DNA of 57,586 nucleotides, from assembly GCA_023667145.1 (NCBI GenBank), contig JAMPAQ010000001.1:75105-132690 (forward strand), written 5' to 3'. Each line of letters begins with the position of its first letter. Position 1 is the stretch's first letter. The DNA comes from Pseudoflavonifractor sp. (lineage in GTDB: Bacteria > Bacteroidota > Bacteroidia > Bacteroidales > Muribaculaceae). The notes beneath the pieces were generated by a model, which did not search any database, was not told the origin of the DNA, and was given only the letters and a program-made list of their open reading frames with translations. The translations under genes and the position numbers were made by a program. Shown here piece after piece: positions 45,903-55,820 of this stretch.

Positions 45903-47264
45903 TCAGCCGAGTATCCTTATAGCCTCATCGAGGGTCACGGTCTGCTGTGTACCCGCCGACATATCCTTGAGCGTCAGACGGCCATCCGCAAGCTCTGTCT
46001 CCCCGACCATGGCCACGTATGGTATCGCGGCGGTGTCTGCATAACCCATCTGCTTCTTCATCTTGGCCTGCTCGGGATATATCTCGGCAGATATGCCGGC
46101 GACACGCAATGACTTTATCATCTTCATCGACGCAGCGGCCTCTGCCGGGCCGAAGTTGGTAAACATGACCCGCGTCGACGCAACTGTCTCGTCAGGATAA
46201 AGGTCAAGTGCATTGAGCACATCGTAGATACGGTCTGCTCCAAACGAGATGCCTACACCCGACACTCCGTCCATGCCAAACACGCCCGTGAGGTTATCGT
46301 AACGGCCACCGCCAGTGATGCTGCCAATCTGGACATCACGTGCCTTTACCTCGATGATGGTGCCGGTGTAGTAGTTGAGTCCACGGGCAAGGGACACATC
46401 AAGGTCGAGCCCTGCCCGCAGCCCGAGAGCCAACGTACCGTCGATGACCGTGCGAAGCTCCTCAACACCCTTGCGCCCGGTCTCGCTGCCCGACAGCAGC
46501 ATGTCGAGGGCAGCAAGACGCTCGTCGAGAGTACCTGATATAGAGAGAATTGGCGTAAGAGCGGCGATAGACTCCTCTGAAAGGCCCTTTTCGCTCAACT
46601 CGGCGTTGACATTGTCGATACCAATCTTATCAATCTTGTCAATCGCAACTGTTATATCCACCATCTTGTCGGGAGCGCCAATCAGTTCGGCGATGCCGGC
46701 AAGCACCTTGCGGTTATTGAGCTTTATGGTTATCGAGACATTGAGCCGGGCGAAGACCTCATCGACAAGCTGCAACAGCTCTATCTCGTTGAGCAGCGAG
46801 TCTGACCCGACCACATCGGCGTCACACTGGTAAAACTCGCGGTAACGGCCCTTTTGCGGACGGTCGGCACGCCACACCGGCTGTATCTGGAAGCGTTTGA
46901 ATGGGAATTGCAACTCTGAGCGGTGCTGCACCACGTAGCGGGCAAAAGGCACAGTCAGGTCATAGCGCAACCCCTTCTCACACAGCTGCGGGGTGAGATG
47001 CACACAGTCCCCGGCATCTATCAGTCCACGGTCGGCACTGCGGAGGAAATCGCCCGAATTGAGTATCTTGAACAACAACTTGTCACCCTCGTCACCATAC
47101 TTGCCCATCAGCGTGGAGAGGTTTTCCATAGCCGGGGTCTCAATCTGCTTGAATCCGAACAGACGGAACACGTCACGGATTGTGTCGAAAATATAGTTGC
47201 GTCTTGCCATCTCGGCCGGCGAAAAGTCGCGTGTGCCTTTGGGTATCGAGGGTTTCTGTGCCAT
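45903..47264 (-). CDS. hisS: Histidyl-tRNA synthetase
   Basis: A 453-residue class II aminoacyl-tRNA synthetase. Motif 1 region ([18 protein letters not shown]), motif 2 ([35 protein letters not shown]), the HisA motif ([10 protein letters not shown]) and motif 3 ([15 protein letters not shown]) are all present, and the C-terminal anticodon-binding domain is complete. It is essential. It lies on the same strand as, and 109 nt below, the GH35 gene, but has its own consensus promoter. Confidence 0.97.
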   Translation of the reverse strand: MAQKPSIPKGTRDFSPAEMARRNYIFDTIRDVFRLFGFKQIETPAMENLSTLMGKYGDEGDKLLFKILNSGDFLRSADRGLIDAGDCVHLTPQLCEKGLRYDLTVPFARYVVQHRSELQFPFKRFQIQPVWRADRPQKGRYREFYQCDADVVGSDSLLNEIELLQLVDEVFARLNVSITIKLNNRKVLAGIAELIGAPDKMVDITVAIDKIDKIGIDNVNAELSEKGLSEESIAALTPILSISGTLDERLAALDMLLSGSETGRKGVEELRTVIDGTLALGLRAGLDLDVSLARGLNYYTGTIIEVKARDVQIGSITGGGRYDNLTGVFGMDGVSGVGISFGADRIYDVLNALDLYPDETVASTRVMFTNFGPAEAAASMKMIKSLRVAGISAEIYPEQAKMKKQMGYADTAAIPYVAMVGETELADGRLTLKDMSAGTQQTVTLDEAIRILG

Positions 47265-47292
47265 TGTCGTAATTGTTTCGGTAATTTGACCG

Positions 47293-47324
47293 CAAATTTA
47301 ACAAAATATCAACGACCGCGCAAA
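47293..47324 (-). promoter_or_regulatory. Promoter for hisS
   Basis: Minus strand TTTG (47321-47324), 20 bp, TAAATTTG (47293-47300): exact consensus spacing, 28 nt before the start codon. Confidence 0.65.
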
Positions 47325-47373
47325 ACCAATGACATATCACCCATATTTCTTACGGCACACATCCGAGTCATAG

Positions 47374-49788
47374 TCACAGTCCGAACGGATGGGAATCAAG
47401 ATACAGCCTGTAAGTGCGTATCGCGCCCGGAGTCCCGGCCTCCATGCGTGGCAGATATTGTAGCCCCGTCACGGTCTCATCACGACCAAGGTCAATGACG
47501 ATAGCACGTGTCCCGCCGTCAGCCGCACGCGTTGACCAATAAGTCGATTCCTGGAGGTCAAAAGCCTTGTCGGCGGTATGATTGCCGGCCGTGTCCTCGC
47601 TGCCGGCATAGACAACACGCCAATTCTCACGTGACAACCGCTTTCCGTCAGTCCCAAGCAGGTAAATCTCGGCGACAGAGGCCACGCTGTCGTTACCGAA
47701 ACCATCAACAGCCTCCACGCAGAGAAACCGCCCCTTGGCGGGCGTATCAAGACCCATCTCCTGCCATCCGCCTCCGGGACGGAACTCTCCCGATGCCGCA
47801 GGTATGCTGCCCGACAGGTCAAGATTCTTCCCGTGGTAACCGCCCTGCCCTCCATCAGGCCGGAGCATGTCGATAATTGGTTCCTGCAATCCGGCGACAA
47901 CCGGGTCTGCCGGGCCTGTTATATCAAAAACCACAATCTCGTTATCCCCCTCGCGCAACCAGCATCCGGGCATGTAGAGCGTCTGCTGTGGGCCTATCTC
48001 CCAAAAACGACCTATAGGATATCCGTTGACGTAGACCAATCCCTTGCCCCAGCGGCTCATGTCAAGAAATGTATCCCCGACAGAGTCAACGGTAAAACTG
48101 CCCCTATAACATCCGGGGCGGCGTTCCGATGATGACTTCAGGGATTCTATGGGGAGGTAATCTTGCCGTGTGTAAAACTCATATTCATCCGGCAGATTGT
48201 AGACACTCCATCCCGTCAAATTGTGATGCCGGAGATTATCTGATATTGTCACACTGTCGGTGATACCCTTGAAGTCCTTGATGGCCCGGCCAAAGTTTAT
48301 GCGGCCCATCGCCTCGACAAGGATGTCAAGACGTTTGCCCGAGATGCCCGAGGGTAATTTCAGCTTACGCTCATCATGCCGCCGGTCAAGTTTGCCTACA
48401 TATTCACCATCGACATATACCCGGGCATAGTCATGTGGCGCGTTGACGGTGAGGACGATGGAGTCGCCGAGGTTGACAGGCAACGTGGTGCGGTACAATA
48501 TCGAGCCAAATCCCTGCCCATACGTCTCCATGGTGTGTATGCTGTCGTCATGATGGGGTGTCACGGACTCTATCATACGCCGCAACGGCACAAACTCCGA
48601 CATCCTGAACGGCTCAACCGCGACAATGGGTATCGGGGACGGTACGGTTGGCAATGAATCACCTCCGTTGTAACGGGCCATCACATCGCGCAAGGCGTGG
48701 TATTTTGGAGTCACCCTACCCGACTCGCTTATCGGGGCATCGTAGTCGTATGAGGTGACATCGGGGGCAAATCCGGGCGAATTGGCTCCGGCCCAATGGC
48801 CCCAGTTAGTACCGCCATGGGTCATATACAGGCTGAATGATATATCCTTTGACAGCATCTCGTCAATACCCGCAATCATATCGTCAGCTGGCCGTGTCTC
48901 GTGATTGGCACCCCATTTGTCAAACCACCCGCTCCAATATTCCGAACACATCAACGGACTGTCGGGACGCGCCTCCTTGAGCGGGGCAAACTCGCGGTCA
49001 ATGTCAGCCCCGGTACCGAAATTAAGTGTCCACACAAGGTCGTCAAGCCCGTTGAGCTTGAAGTTGGACGACCAGTCACACTGAAACATCGTGATATCAC
49101 CATAGTTACGGCGCAACATGTCCCTTATCGCCGAGACATACGGTTTGTTCTCACCATAGGAGCCATACTCGTTTTCCACCTGCACCATTATGATGGGACC
49201 GCCCTTGTCGATGGTCATTCCACCTACCTCGCGGGCGACAGCGTCCTCAAACAGCCCTACCCGCTCAAGGAAGTAGGGGTCAGACTCACGCAACGACACA
49301 TCTTTATGTTGTAACAGCCACCACGGCAGTCCTCCCATCTCCCACTCGGCACATACGTACGGCCCGGGGCGCAAGATGACATACATGCCGTTATCGCGGC
49401 AGAGTGAGATGAATCCGGCAAGGTCATTCTGCCCGGTGAAATCAAACTTACCGGGAGTTGGCTCATGCACGTTCCAGAACACATAAAGGCAGATGGTATT
49501 CATACCGAGAGCCTTGCACATCTTTATACGGTGCTCCCAATACTCCTTTGGTATGCGGGGATAGTGCAGCTCAGCCGCCTTGATGACCCACAGACGGCCA
49601 TCAAGCATAAAGTGTCCGTCACCAACTTCAAAACGATGAATCACCGTATCTGACTCCCGGGACTCCGGGCCGACGCGGCCAAGGCCATGTGCCCGCTGAG
49701 GGACAATAAAGGCAAGACAACCGAGTGTAAGGAGGAGACATCCTCTCAACGTGCGGGACAAGTCTGATGGTATTACGAGATTTTTCAT
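47374..49788 (-). CDS. Secreted GH35 beta-galactosidase with F5/8-type C domain
   Basis: An 804-residue retaining beta-galactosidase. Signal peptide (LRGCLLLTLGCLAFIVPQRAHG), then the GH35 barrel with QVENEYGSYG (acid/base Glu) and MCSEYWSGWFDKWG (nucleophile Glu), plus WNVHEPTPGKFDF and RPGPYVCAEWEMGGLPWWLL. Jelly-roll domains follow (about 420-640). The C-terminal 130 residues form a discoidin-like carbohydrate-binding domain (WRVVYAGSEDTAGNHTADKAFD, TYWSTRAADGG, IVIDLGRDETVTGLQYLPR). It probably removes terminal beta-galactose from host or plant glycans. No susCD neighbours. Confidence 0.95.
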   Translation of the reverse strand: MKNLVIPSDLSRTLRGCLLLTLGCLAFIVPQRAHGLGRVGPESRESDTVIHRFEVGDGHFMLDGRLWVIKAAELHYPRIPKEYWEHRIKMCKALGMNTICLYVFWNVHEPTPGKFDFTGQNDLAGFISLCRDNGMYVILRPGPYVCAEWEMGGLPWWLLQHKDVSLRESDPYFLERVGLFEDAVAREVGGMTIDKGGPIIMVQVENEYGSYGENKPYVSAIRDMLRRNYGDITMFQCDWSSNFKLNGLDDLVWTLNFGTGADIDREFAPLKEARPDSPLMCSEYWSGWFDKWGANHETRPADDMIAGIDEMLSKDISFSLYMTHGGTNWGHWAGANSPGFAPDVTSYDYDAPISESGRVTPKYHALRDVMARYNGGDSLPTVPSPIPIVAVEPFRMSEFVPLRRMIESVTPHHDDSIHTMETYGQGFGSILYRTTLPVNLGDSIVLTVNAPHDYARVYVDGEYVGKLDRRHDERKLKLPSGISGKRLDILVEAMGRINFGRAIKDFKGITDSVTISDNLRHHNLTGWSVYNLPDEYEFYTRQDYLPIESLKSSSERRPGCYRGSFTVDSVGDTFLDMSRWGKGLVYVNGYPIGRFWEIGPQQTLYMPGCWLREGDNEIVVFDITGPADPVVAGLQEPIIDMLRPDGGQGGYHGKNLDLSGSIPAASGEFRPGGGWQEMGLDTPAKGRFLCVEAVDGFGNDSVASVAEIYLLGTDGKRLSRENWRVVYAGSEDTAGNHTADKAFDLQESTYWSTRAADGGTRAIVIDLGRDETVTGLQYLPRMEAGTPGAIRTYRLYLDSHPFGL

Positions 49789-49845
49789 GACTTCAGGTAG
49801 GATAATGTCCGGGGCAACGGCGACGGACTGTGGATTTTGGCTTTA

Positions 49846-49853
49846 CAAAAATA
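49846..49853 (-). promoter_or_regulatory. Promoter -7 box (TATTTTTG) for the GH35 gene
   Basis: Exact TAnnTTTG match on the minus strand, 57 nt before the start codon, back to back with the plus-strand box at 49877. Confidence 0.45.
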
Positions 49854-49876
49854 ATGATTTTGTCGGCAAAGAATCT

Positions 49877-49884
49877 TAACTTTG
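49877..49884 (+). promoter_or_regulatory. Promoter -7 box (TAACTTTG) for the porin O/P gene
   Basis: Exact TAnnTTTG match with a start predicted near 49891; this excludes the upstream in-frame ATG at 49882 and supports the ATG at 49912. Confidence 0.55.
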
Positions 49885-49911
49885 CACAATAATTTACACG
49901 ACATTGCCCCC

Positions 49912-50934
49912 ATGCCACGTCTGAAGCCAACAAAATTGCATTTCATCACACCAATATTGCTTGCACTTAGCCTGCCGATGCCGACACGCGCCGAGAAATC
50001 GGAGTATATACCCGAAGTACATGGCACACTCAGAACCCGCGCCGAGTGGGCGACAGAGACAGGAGAGTACAGGTTTCAAGTGCGCAACGCACGCGTCAGC
50101 ATCGGCGGCAACGTCGGTCCGTCCGTCAGCTACTATGTCAACACTGATTTCTGCGACCAAGGCAAGATCAAAATACTCGATGTGTGGGCACGGTTGAGTG
50201 TGACACGAGGTCTTTACATACAAGCGGGGCAGTTCAGGATGCCATTTGGAGTCGACCCTTTCCGCGCCCCCCACACCTACTATTTTGCCAACCGCTCGTT
50301 CATCGGCAAGCAGATATGCAACTTCCGCGCTGTGGGCGCCAAGGCATCCTACACGATGCCATCACGACCGCTCACCATCGAGGCCGGGCTGTTCAGCCCC
50401 GCTACCATCGGCGACCACACCGGCTGGGAGAAGAAGCTCACCTACTCGTGCAAGGCATCCTACAGGATTGACAACGTGACGCTAACCACCGGGTTTCAGT
50501 CGGTCATTCCGGGAGGTGTCAGGGCCAACCTCGTTGATGGATGCGTAAGCTGGGGCGCGGGGCGATGGATTGTCGAGGGGGAATATATGCACGAGCAATA
50601 CACGGCAAGCAACTATGACGGTTGCCATGCCTACAATCTGTTTGCCGACTACCACATGCCCATAAAGGCAGGGATTTTCAACCGACTGTCATTTCAGGGA
50701 CGCTTTGACGGCATGACCGACCATGGCCGTCATCGTGACGATAACGGGATGACCGTAACCGACAATCCCGGCTGCAACCGCGTCACCGTGGGGACGACCA
50801 TCAGCTACCTGCGCAGCAAGAGCATGTATGTAGACCTGCGACTCGATTATGAGAAATACTTCTACAAAAGCAACACGGCCCATACCCCCGATGCCGGGGA
50901 CAAGGCCGTGCTTGAACTGGTGCTAAGGTTTTAA
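49912..50934 (+). CDS. Phosphate-selective porin O/P-like outer-membrane protein
   Basis: A 340-residue beta-barrel of the OprO/OprP family. The ATG at 49912 (MPRLKPTKLHFITPILLALS) gives the signal peptide, cut near TRA-EKSE. Strand motifs are GTLRTRAEWATETGEYRFQVRN, RVSIGGNVGPSVSYYVNTDF, WARLSVTRGLYIQAGQFRMPFG, a family hallmark, and ANRSFIGKQICNFRAVG. It ends in LVLRF, an aromatic C-terminus. Substrate could be phosphate or polyphosphate, but no pst/pho genes are nearby. It converges with the metal permease 8 nt away. Confidence 0.88.
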   Translation: MPRLKPTKLHFITPILLALSLPMPTRAEKSEYIPEVHGTLRTRAEWATETGEYRFQVRNARVSIGGNVGPSVSYYVNTDFCDQGKIKILDVWARLSVTRGLYIQAGQFRMPFGVDPFRAPHTYYFANRSFIGKQICNFRAVGAKASYTMPSRPLTIEAGLFSPATIGDHTGWEKKLTYSCKASYRIDNVTLTTGFQSVIPGGVRANLVDGCVSWGAGRWIVEGEYMHEQYTASNYDGCHAYNLFADYHMPIKAGIFNRLSFQGRFDGMTDHGRHRDDNGMTVTDNPGCNRVTVGTTISYLRSKSMYVDLRLDYEKYFYKSNTAHTPDAGDKAVLELVLRF

Positions 50935-50942
50935 GACGGATG

Positions 50943-52163
50943 TCACAACACCACGTCAAAACCTGCGCCTCTTACCGCTGCCACGAGCTCATCGGTGTCA
51001 TGAGCGCCCTCGACCTTGGCTTTACCTGTCGACAAGTTGACATCGACCTCGCATACTCCCGCAACGCCCTTGATTGACTTTGTCACAGCCGCCTGACAGT
51101 GCGGGCAGTTCATTCCTTTGATTGTATATTCCTTTGTCATCTCTGTGGTTGTTATATGATTATGTTTGTGTCCTTTGATAAATGTAATCACAAGCAGGGT
51201 GACAAGTATGGCCGAACATATTGTCGGGAACAACGGGAAGCCGTGTCCGTGACATGCCATGACCGCATCACCTGCCCCGACAAACCAGTCGCGTGGCAGC
51301 AGGTAGTCGATGGCAAGGCCGAAAGCCATAGCCCCGACAATGATTGACGCGAGATATATCGCAGCAGCCTTACGACCCATCTCACGCGAAATGAGCGTGA
51401 ACGAGGCAAAGTTGGCCGCCGGGCCGGCCATAAGCAACACGAGCGCCGTGCCGGGCGACAGACCCTTGAGCATCAACGACAGCGCTATGGGTATGGAGCC
51501 GGTGGCACACACATACATCGGAATGGCGATGACAAGCACCGCTATCATCGACAAAACCGGGTTGGCCCCAAGCACCGAGAAGAAATCAGCCGGGACATAC
51601 ACCGTGATCAATGCGGCGATGATGAGTCCTACGACAAGCCATCCGCCTATGCTGCCGACAAGGTCGACAAAACCATACCGCAGGGCGGCGACGCATCGTG
51701 CGCCAAATCCAGCCGGACGTTCATCCACGGTAGCGCTACATGATGTCGCCTCACTTCTACCGTCGGATTCAGCACGACCAACGGCTACCCCGCCAAACAC
51801 AGCGGTCACGAGCGCGGCGACAGGACGGATGATGGCAAACGCCGGACCAAGCAACGACCATGTGGCGGCGATGCTGTCAACCCCGGTCTGAGGCGTGGCG
51901 ACAAGAAAGGATGTCGATGCCGCCCGCGAGGCTCCGTTACGACGCATGGCGATGGCCGTCGGAAGAACTCCGCATGAACACAATGGCAACGGGATGCCGA
52001 TAAGCGCGGCCTTGGTTACCGATTTCCAACCATGGCCGGCCAGATGGTGGGAAAATGTAGACTGGGGAATGAAAGCGTGCATAACACCCGCTATGAGAAA
52101 TCCGAGAAGTATGTAGGGGGACATCTCGTTGAGCATGAACAGCAGTGAGTGTATCAATTCCAT
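50943..52163 (-). CDS. SO_0444-type metal permease fused to an HMA domain
   Basis: A 406-residue membrane protein. The ATG at 52163 (MELIHSLLFMLNEMS) is chosen over a TTG two codons upstream. About eight to ten membrane segments form a UPF0718/SO_0444-like permease, with the cysteine motif LPLCSCGVLPTAIAMRRNGAS and the TPQTGVDSI repeat. The last 65 residues form a heavy-metal-associated domain (IKGMNCPHCQAAVTKSIKG) with a CxxC metal site. The family is linked to Cu/Zn efflux; the fused HMA probably hands the metal to the channel. It is the last gene on this strand before the porin. Confidence 0.88.
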   Translation of the reverse strand: MELIHSLLFMLNEMSPYILLGFLIAGVMHAFIPQSTFSHHLAGHGWKSVTKAALIGIPLPLCSCGVLPTAIAMRRNGASRAASTSFLVATPQTGVDSIAATWSLLGPAFAIIRPVAALVTAVFGGVAVGRAESDGRSEATSCSATVDERPAGFGARCVAALRYGFVDLVGSIGGWLVVGLIIAALITVYVPADFFSVLGANPVLSMIAVLVIAIPMYVCATGSIPIALSLMLKGLSPGTALVLLMAGPAANFASFTLISREMGRKAAAIYLASIIVGAMAFGLAIDYLLPRDWFVGAGDAVMACHGHGFPLFPTICSAILVTLLVITFIKGHKHNHITTTEMTKEYTIKGMNCPHCQAAVTKSIKGVAGVCEVDVNLSTGKAKVEGAHDTDELVAAVRGAGFDVVL

Positions 52164-52195
52164 ATACAATGTGGCTTTATATCTGTTTTATGCCA

Positions 52196-52203
52196 CAAAG
52201 ATA
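52196..52203 (-). promoter_or_regulatory. Promoter -7 box (TATCTTTG) for the metal permease
   Basis: Exact TAnnTTTG match on the minus strand, 32 nt before the start codon. Confidence 0.5.
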
Positions 52204-52266
52204 CGCCAAAAGCGATGCAACCCGGTTGCAAACAATGAGCACGGTCTCACCACAGCTGTCCCGCGC

Positions 52267-52938
52267 CTATCGCCCTACGGAGGTTATGCGGTGGAGCATA
52301 CGCCGGGTCATTATCTTGTTGTTGAGGAAGCTGACGATATATCCCGTCGATGCCGCCGCTATAAGCGACCCCTCACGCACCCCCTCGATGGTGTGGGTGA
52401 ACATCAGCGACACAAGTACGGCACACGACACAAGCGAGATGTCAAACCATACCTTGAGCCGTCCAAACTCCTTGTCATAACGTCGCGAGGCATACTTGAC
52501 AAACGCCTCGGCACTCATCATGGCCACGTGAGGCTTTATCTCAAGCACGATGCCTATGGCCTGAACCACACACCCGGCAGCGAGCAGCGCGAGCGACGTG
52601 CGGTAATGGGCGGGGACCACACCCTCTGTCAACATCATGTTCATATCAATAAAAGCAGAGAAGATGAACGAGAACGGTATCTGCAACAGTATCTCCACCG
52701 TGTCGCGGGAATTACGCCTACCCCTGACGAGCCAGAATTGGCCGAGTATAAGCAGCATGTTGATGATGAAAGTGCATGTACCGAGCGTGAGGGGCGTATT
52801 GATGCTGACGACATAATTAATACTCGATATAGGTGTCGTGCCAAGAGCCGAACGCACGATAAGCACCACTCCGGCGGCAAGGAAATACAAACCTAATACA
52901 AAAACCAGATACCGTTTCAACAAATCCTTAATTCCCAT
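52267..52938 (-). CDS. YitT/YczE-like integral membrane protein (DUF6198-like)
   Basis: A 223-residue protein with about five membrane segments: LVFVLGLYFLAAGVVLIVRS, LGTCTFIINMLLILGQFWLV, LQIPFSFIFSAFIDMNMM, SLALLAAGCVVQAIGIVLE and a C-terminal pair. The opening segment followed by ALGTTPISSINYVVS and the GRLKVWFDISLV part fit the YitT/YczE group, which Bacteroidetes genomes carry as DUF6198-type proteins. Function unknown; a small-solute transporter is the usual guess. It precedes the metal permease gene on the same strand with about 100 nt between, each gene having its own promoter box. Confidence 0.78.
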   Translation of the reverse strand: MGIKDLLKRYLVFVLGLYFLAAGVVLIVRSALGTTPISSINYVVSINTPLTLGTCTFIINMLLILGQFWLVRGRRNSRDTVEILLQIPFSFIFSAFIDMNMMLTEGVVPAHYRTSLALLAAGCVVQAIGIVLEIKPHVAMMSAEAFVKYASRRYDKEFGRLKVWFDISLVSCAVLVSLMFTHTIEGVREGSLIAAASTGYIVSFLNNKIMTRRMLHRITSVGR

Positions 52939-53015
52939 ATATCAAAATATTTTACAAAATCCGATTCCAATAATTTCCCCGAGGTCGCCAAAAGGCCCCG
53001 CAAACTATGACATTG

Positions 53016-53023
53016 CAAAGTTA
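53016..53023 (-). promoter_or_regulatory. Promoter -7 box (TAACTTTG) for the YitT-like gene
   Basis: Exact TAnnTTTG match on the minus strand, 77 nt before the start codon. Confidence 0.4.
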
Positions 53024-53113
53024 CTGCATTTTCCCCAAACCGCCAACACCAACGTGCAGCCCAGACGTGACATCGTAAGGTGGCATGAGCGGGGAGGGTA
53101 ACAAAATTTATTG

Positions 53114-53121
53114 TACCTTTG
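53114..53121 (+). promoter_or_regulatory. Promoter -7 box (TACCTTTG) for the UvrA-like gene
   Basis: Exact TAnnTTTG match, giving a leader of about 100 nt that contains the direct repeats at 53145. Confidence 0.5.
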
Positions 53122-53144
53122 TTATAATTACCCGCGGAAGGAGG

Positions 53145-53184
53145 GATGGACGTGTCGCGACACAGAGAGATAGACGTGTTGCGA
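53145..53184 (+). repeat. Two 16-bp direct repeats in the UvrA-like leader
   Basis: GATGGACGTGTCGCGA (53145-53160) and GATAGACGTGTTGCGA (53169-53184), two mismatches, 24 bp apart. They lie between promoter and start codon, where a repressor would block transcription. Confidence 0.55.
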
Positions 53185-53227
53185 TATGGAATATCAACGT
53201 AAAACATAGACCAGGATAGAAGTCAGT

Positions 53228-55720
53228 ATGAGCAAAAGGCCGGAGAAAATAATCGTCAGGGGTGCGAGAGTCCACAACCTGAAGAACATCAATGTTGACA
53301 TCCCGCTTAACGAGATTGTCGGTATCGCCGGAGTCTCGGGCTCGGGAAAGTCGTCATTGGCCCTCGGTGTGCTATATGCCGAGGGGTCGAGACGCTATCT
53401 TGAGGCATTATCGACATATACGCGGCGACGCCTGACCCAAGCCCCGGGAGCCGATGTCGATGAGGTGCTGTATGTCCCTGCCGCCATCGCGCTGCATCAG
53501 CGCCCCGGCGTGCCAGGCATCAGAAGCACGTTCGGCACAGGGACTGAGTTGCTAAACAGCCTGCGGCTGATGTTCTCACGCCTCGCCTCCCATCGGTGTC
53601 CACAGTGTGGCCACTACCATGAGCCAACTCTCGACGTAGCCGCTGAGAAAGAGTTGATATGCGTCAATTGTAGCAATCACTTCTACGGACCCTCGGCCGA
53701 GGATCTGTCGTTTAACAGCGCGGGAGCATGTAAGAAATGTGGCGGGACCGGCATGGTGATGGCGGTCGATCGCTCCACCCTCGTTCCTGACGAGACAAAG
53801 ACCATTGATGAGGGCGCTGTCGCGCCGTGGAACTCCCTGATGTGGTCACTCATGACCGATGTGTGCCGCGAGATGGGGGTGCGCACCGACGTGCCGTTCA
53901 ATCAACTGACGGCCAAGGAGCGTGAGATAGTGTTTGACGGGCCGGCTGTCAAAAAACACATCCTCTACCGCCCGAAAAATGATCCGGGACATGCGACCGA
54001 GCTCGACTTCACATACTATAACGCCGTGTACACCGTCGAGAATGCCCTCGCCAAGGTAAAGGACGACAAGGGGATGAAGCGGGTGGAGCGTTTCCTCCAC
54101 AGCGAGGTATGTCCCGATTGTCACGGCTCACGGCTGTCAGAGGAGGCCCGCGCCCCACGCATAGATGGCATCGGGCTCGACAAGGCGTGTGAGCTGACAC
54201 TCGACAGCTGCATCGGTTGGGTCAGAGGCGTGCCGGATACCCTGCCCGAGGAGATGCGGCCAATGGCCGGTAGCATCTGCTACTCATTTCTCTCTACATC
54301 GCGCAGACTAATTGACCTCGGACTCGGCTATCTGAGCATCGACAGGGCGGCCTCGACGCTATCGACCGGCGAAAGGCAGCGTATGCAACTCGCCCGCGCG
54401 GTCAGAAACCGTACTACAGGTGTGCTATATGTGCTTGACGAGCCGTCCATTGGGCTGCACCCGGCCAACATTGAGGGACTTAAAGGGGTGATGGACGACC
54501 TGATTGCCGACGGTAACTCAGTGATACTTGTAGACCACGACACTCAGATTCTCGACCATGCCGATTGGATTGTCGAGATGGGTCCCGGAGCGGGGTCAAA
54601 CGGTGGCGAGATTCTGACACAAGGCACTCTCAAATCGATTGAGGATGACAAGCGCTCACTCATAGGCCCGTTCTTGGCCGGCAAGGAGTCGACGAGGGTA
54701 ATTCCCCGAATCGGCAGGGATGACATGTTCTCACTCGGCATCATCAACCTGTCGATTGACAATATACACACCGTGAAGCCCCTCGATGTACAGATTCCCA
54801 AGGGTCGGCTCACGGTAGTGACCGGGGTATCGGGATCGGGAAAAACCACGCTGATTCTCGAAAGCCTTATCCCGGCGCTTGAGGCAAGCGCGGCGGGGAG
54901 GTCACTCCCCTCTCATGTGAAGTCAATCTCAGCTGACGGAATCGAACATGTGAAGCTGATAGACTCCACGCCTATCGGGGCAAACGTGCGCTCAACCGTC
55001 GCGACCTATGCCAACGTACATGACGAGTTGCGCAAGATTTTTGCCAAGACACCCGATGCGCGGGCTCGCGGCTACAAGGCCGGGGATTTCTCATATAATA
55101 CCGGCAAGCTACGTTGCCCGGTGTGTGACGGGACCGGGATTGTGAGTCTCGATGTACAGTTCCTCCCCGACGTGGATGTCCAGTGTCCCGAATGTCATGG
55201 GACAAGGTATTCGCAGGAGACCGAACTCGTGAAGTGTCATTGCAAGGACGGTGAGAGTTTCTCCCTCCCCGCAATCATGGGTACGGATATAAGCGATGCC
55301 ATTGGGCTTTGTCGCGACTTCAAGGGCGTGTCGGCCAACCTGACCACGCTTGCCAACCTCGGACTTGGATATCTGACACTCGGAGAAGCCACGACAAGCC
55401 TGTCGGGAGGCGAGGCCCAGCGTCTGAAGCTCGCATCCGAGATGGGCAAGGAGCAGGGCGACACGGTGTTTGTGTTTGACGAGCCGACAATTGGCCTCCA
55501 TCCGCTCGACGTGCGCAAGTTGCTTGAGGTGTTTGACCATCTCATCGGGTTGGGAGCGACCGTCATCGTCATAGAGCACGACCTCGATGTGATACGCAAC
55601 GCCAACTATATCATCGACATGGGTCCCGGTGGAGGTGAGTCGGGCGGTGAGATTGTGGCGACCGGCACTCCCGGAGAGATAAAAGCCACGCCACGGAGTA
55701 TTACCGGGAAATTCCTGTGA
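53228..55720 (+). CDS. UvrA paralogue without the UvrB-binding domain
   Basis: An 830-residue double ABC ATPase of the UvrA family, about 110 residues shorter than UvrA (about 940). Walker A motifs are GVSGSGKSS (N-terminal) and GVSGSGKTT. Signatures are LSTGERQRMQLAR (first, with Thr for Gly) and LSGGEAQRLKLAS. Walker B motifs are VLDEPSIGLHP and VFDEPTIGLHP. The zinc module CPVCDGTG ... CPECHGTR is kept. Between RCPQCG and AGACKKCGGTG only about 60 residues remain, so the UvrB-interaction and part of the insertion domain are missing. Such class II UvrAs probably act in DNA-drug tolerance, not in standard excision repair. It is monocistronic. Confidence 0.92.
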   Translation: MSKRPEKIIVRGARVHNLKNINVDIPLNEIVGIAGVSGSGKSSLALGVLYAEGSRRYLEALSTYTRRRLTQAPGADVDEVLYVPAAIALHQRPGVPGIRSTFGTGTELLNSLRLMFSRLASHRCPQCGHYHEPTLDVAAEKELICVNCSNHFYGPSAEDLSFNSAGACKKCGGTGMVMAVDRSTLVPDETKTIDEGAVAPWNSLMWSLMTDVCREMGVRTDVPFNQLTAKEREIVFDGPAVKKHILYRPKNDPGHATELDFTYYNAVYTVENALAKVKDDKGMKRVERFLHSEVCPDCHGSRLSEEARAPRIDGIGLDKACELTLDSCIGWVRGVPDTLPEEMRPMAGSICYSFLSTSRRLIDLGLGYLSIDRAASTLSTGERQRMQLARAVRNRTTGVLYVLDEPSIGLHPANIEGLKGVMDDLIADGNSVILVDHDTQILDHADWIVEMGPGAGSNGGEILTQGTLKSIEDDKRSLIGPFLAGKESTRVIPRIGRDDMFSLGIINLSIDNIHTVKPLDVQIPKGRLTVVTGVSGSGKTTLILESLIPALEASAAGRSLPSHVKSISADGIEHVKLIDSTPIGANVRSTVATYANVHDELRKIFAKTPDARARGYKAGDFSYNTGKLRCPVCDGTGIVSLDVQFLPDVDVQCPECHGTRYSQETELVKCHCKDGESFSLPAIMGTDISDAIGLCRDFKGVSANLTTLANLGLGYLTLGEATTSLSGGEAQRLKLASEMGKEQGDTVFVFDEPTIGLHPLDVRKLLEVFDHLIGLGATVIVIEHDLDVIRNANYIIDMGPGGGESGGEIVATGTPGEIKATPRSITGKFL

Positions 55721-55820
55721 CAGGACATAACCCTTGAAGATGCCAGGTACGCTCCGGTAGACAGGAACGGAGAGGTATAATCGGACGCACGAGCGTGTAC
55801 CTCTACGTGAGAGGCAAGGT

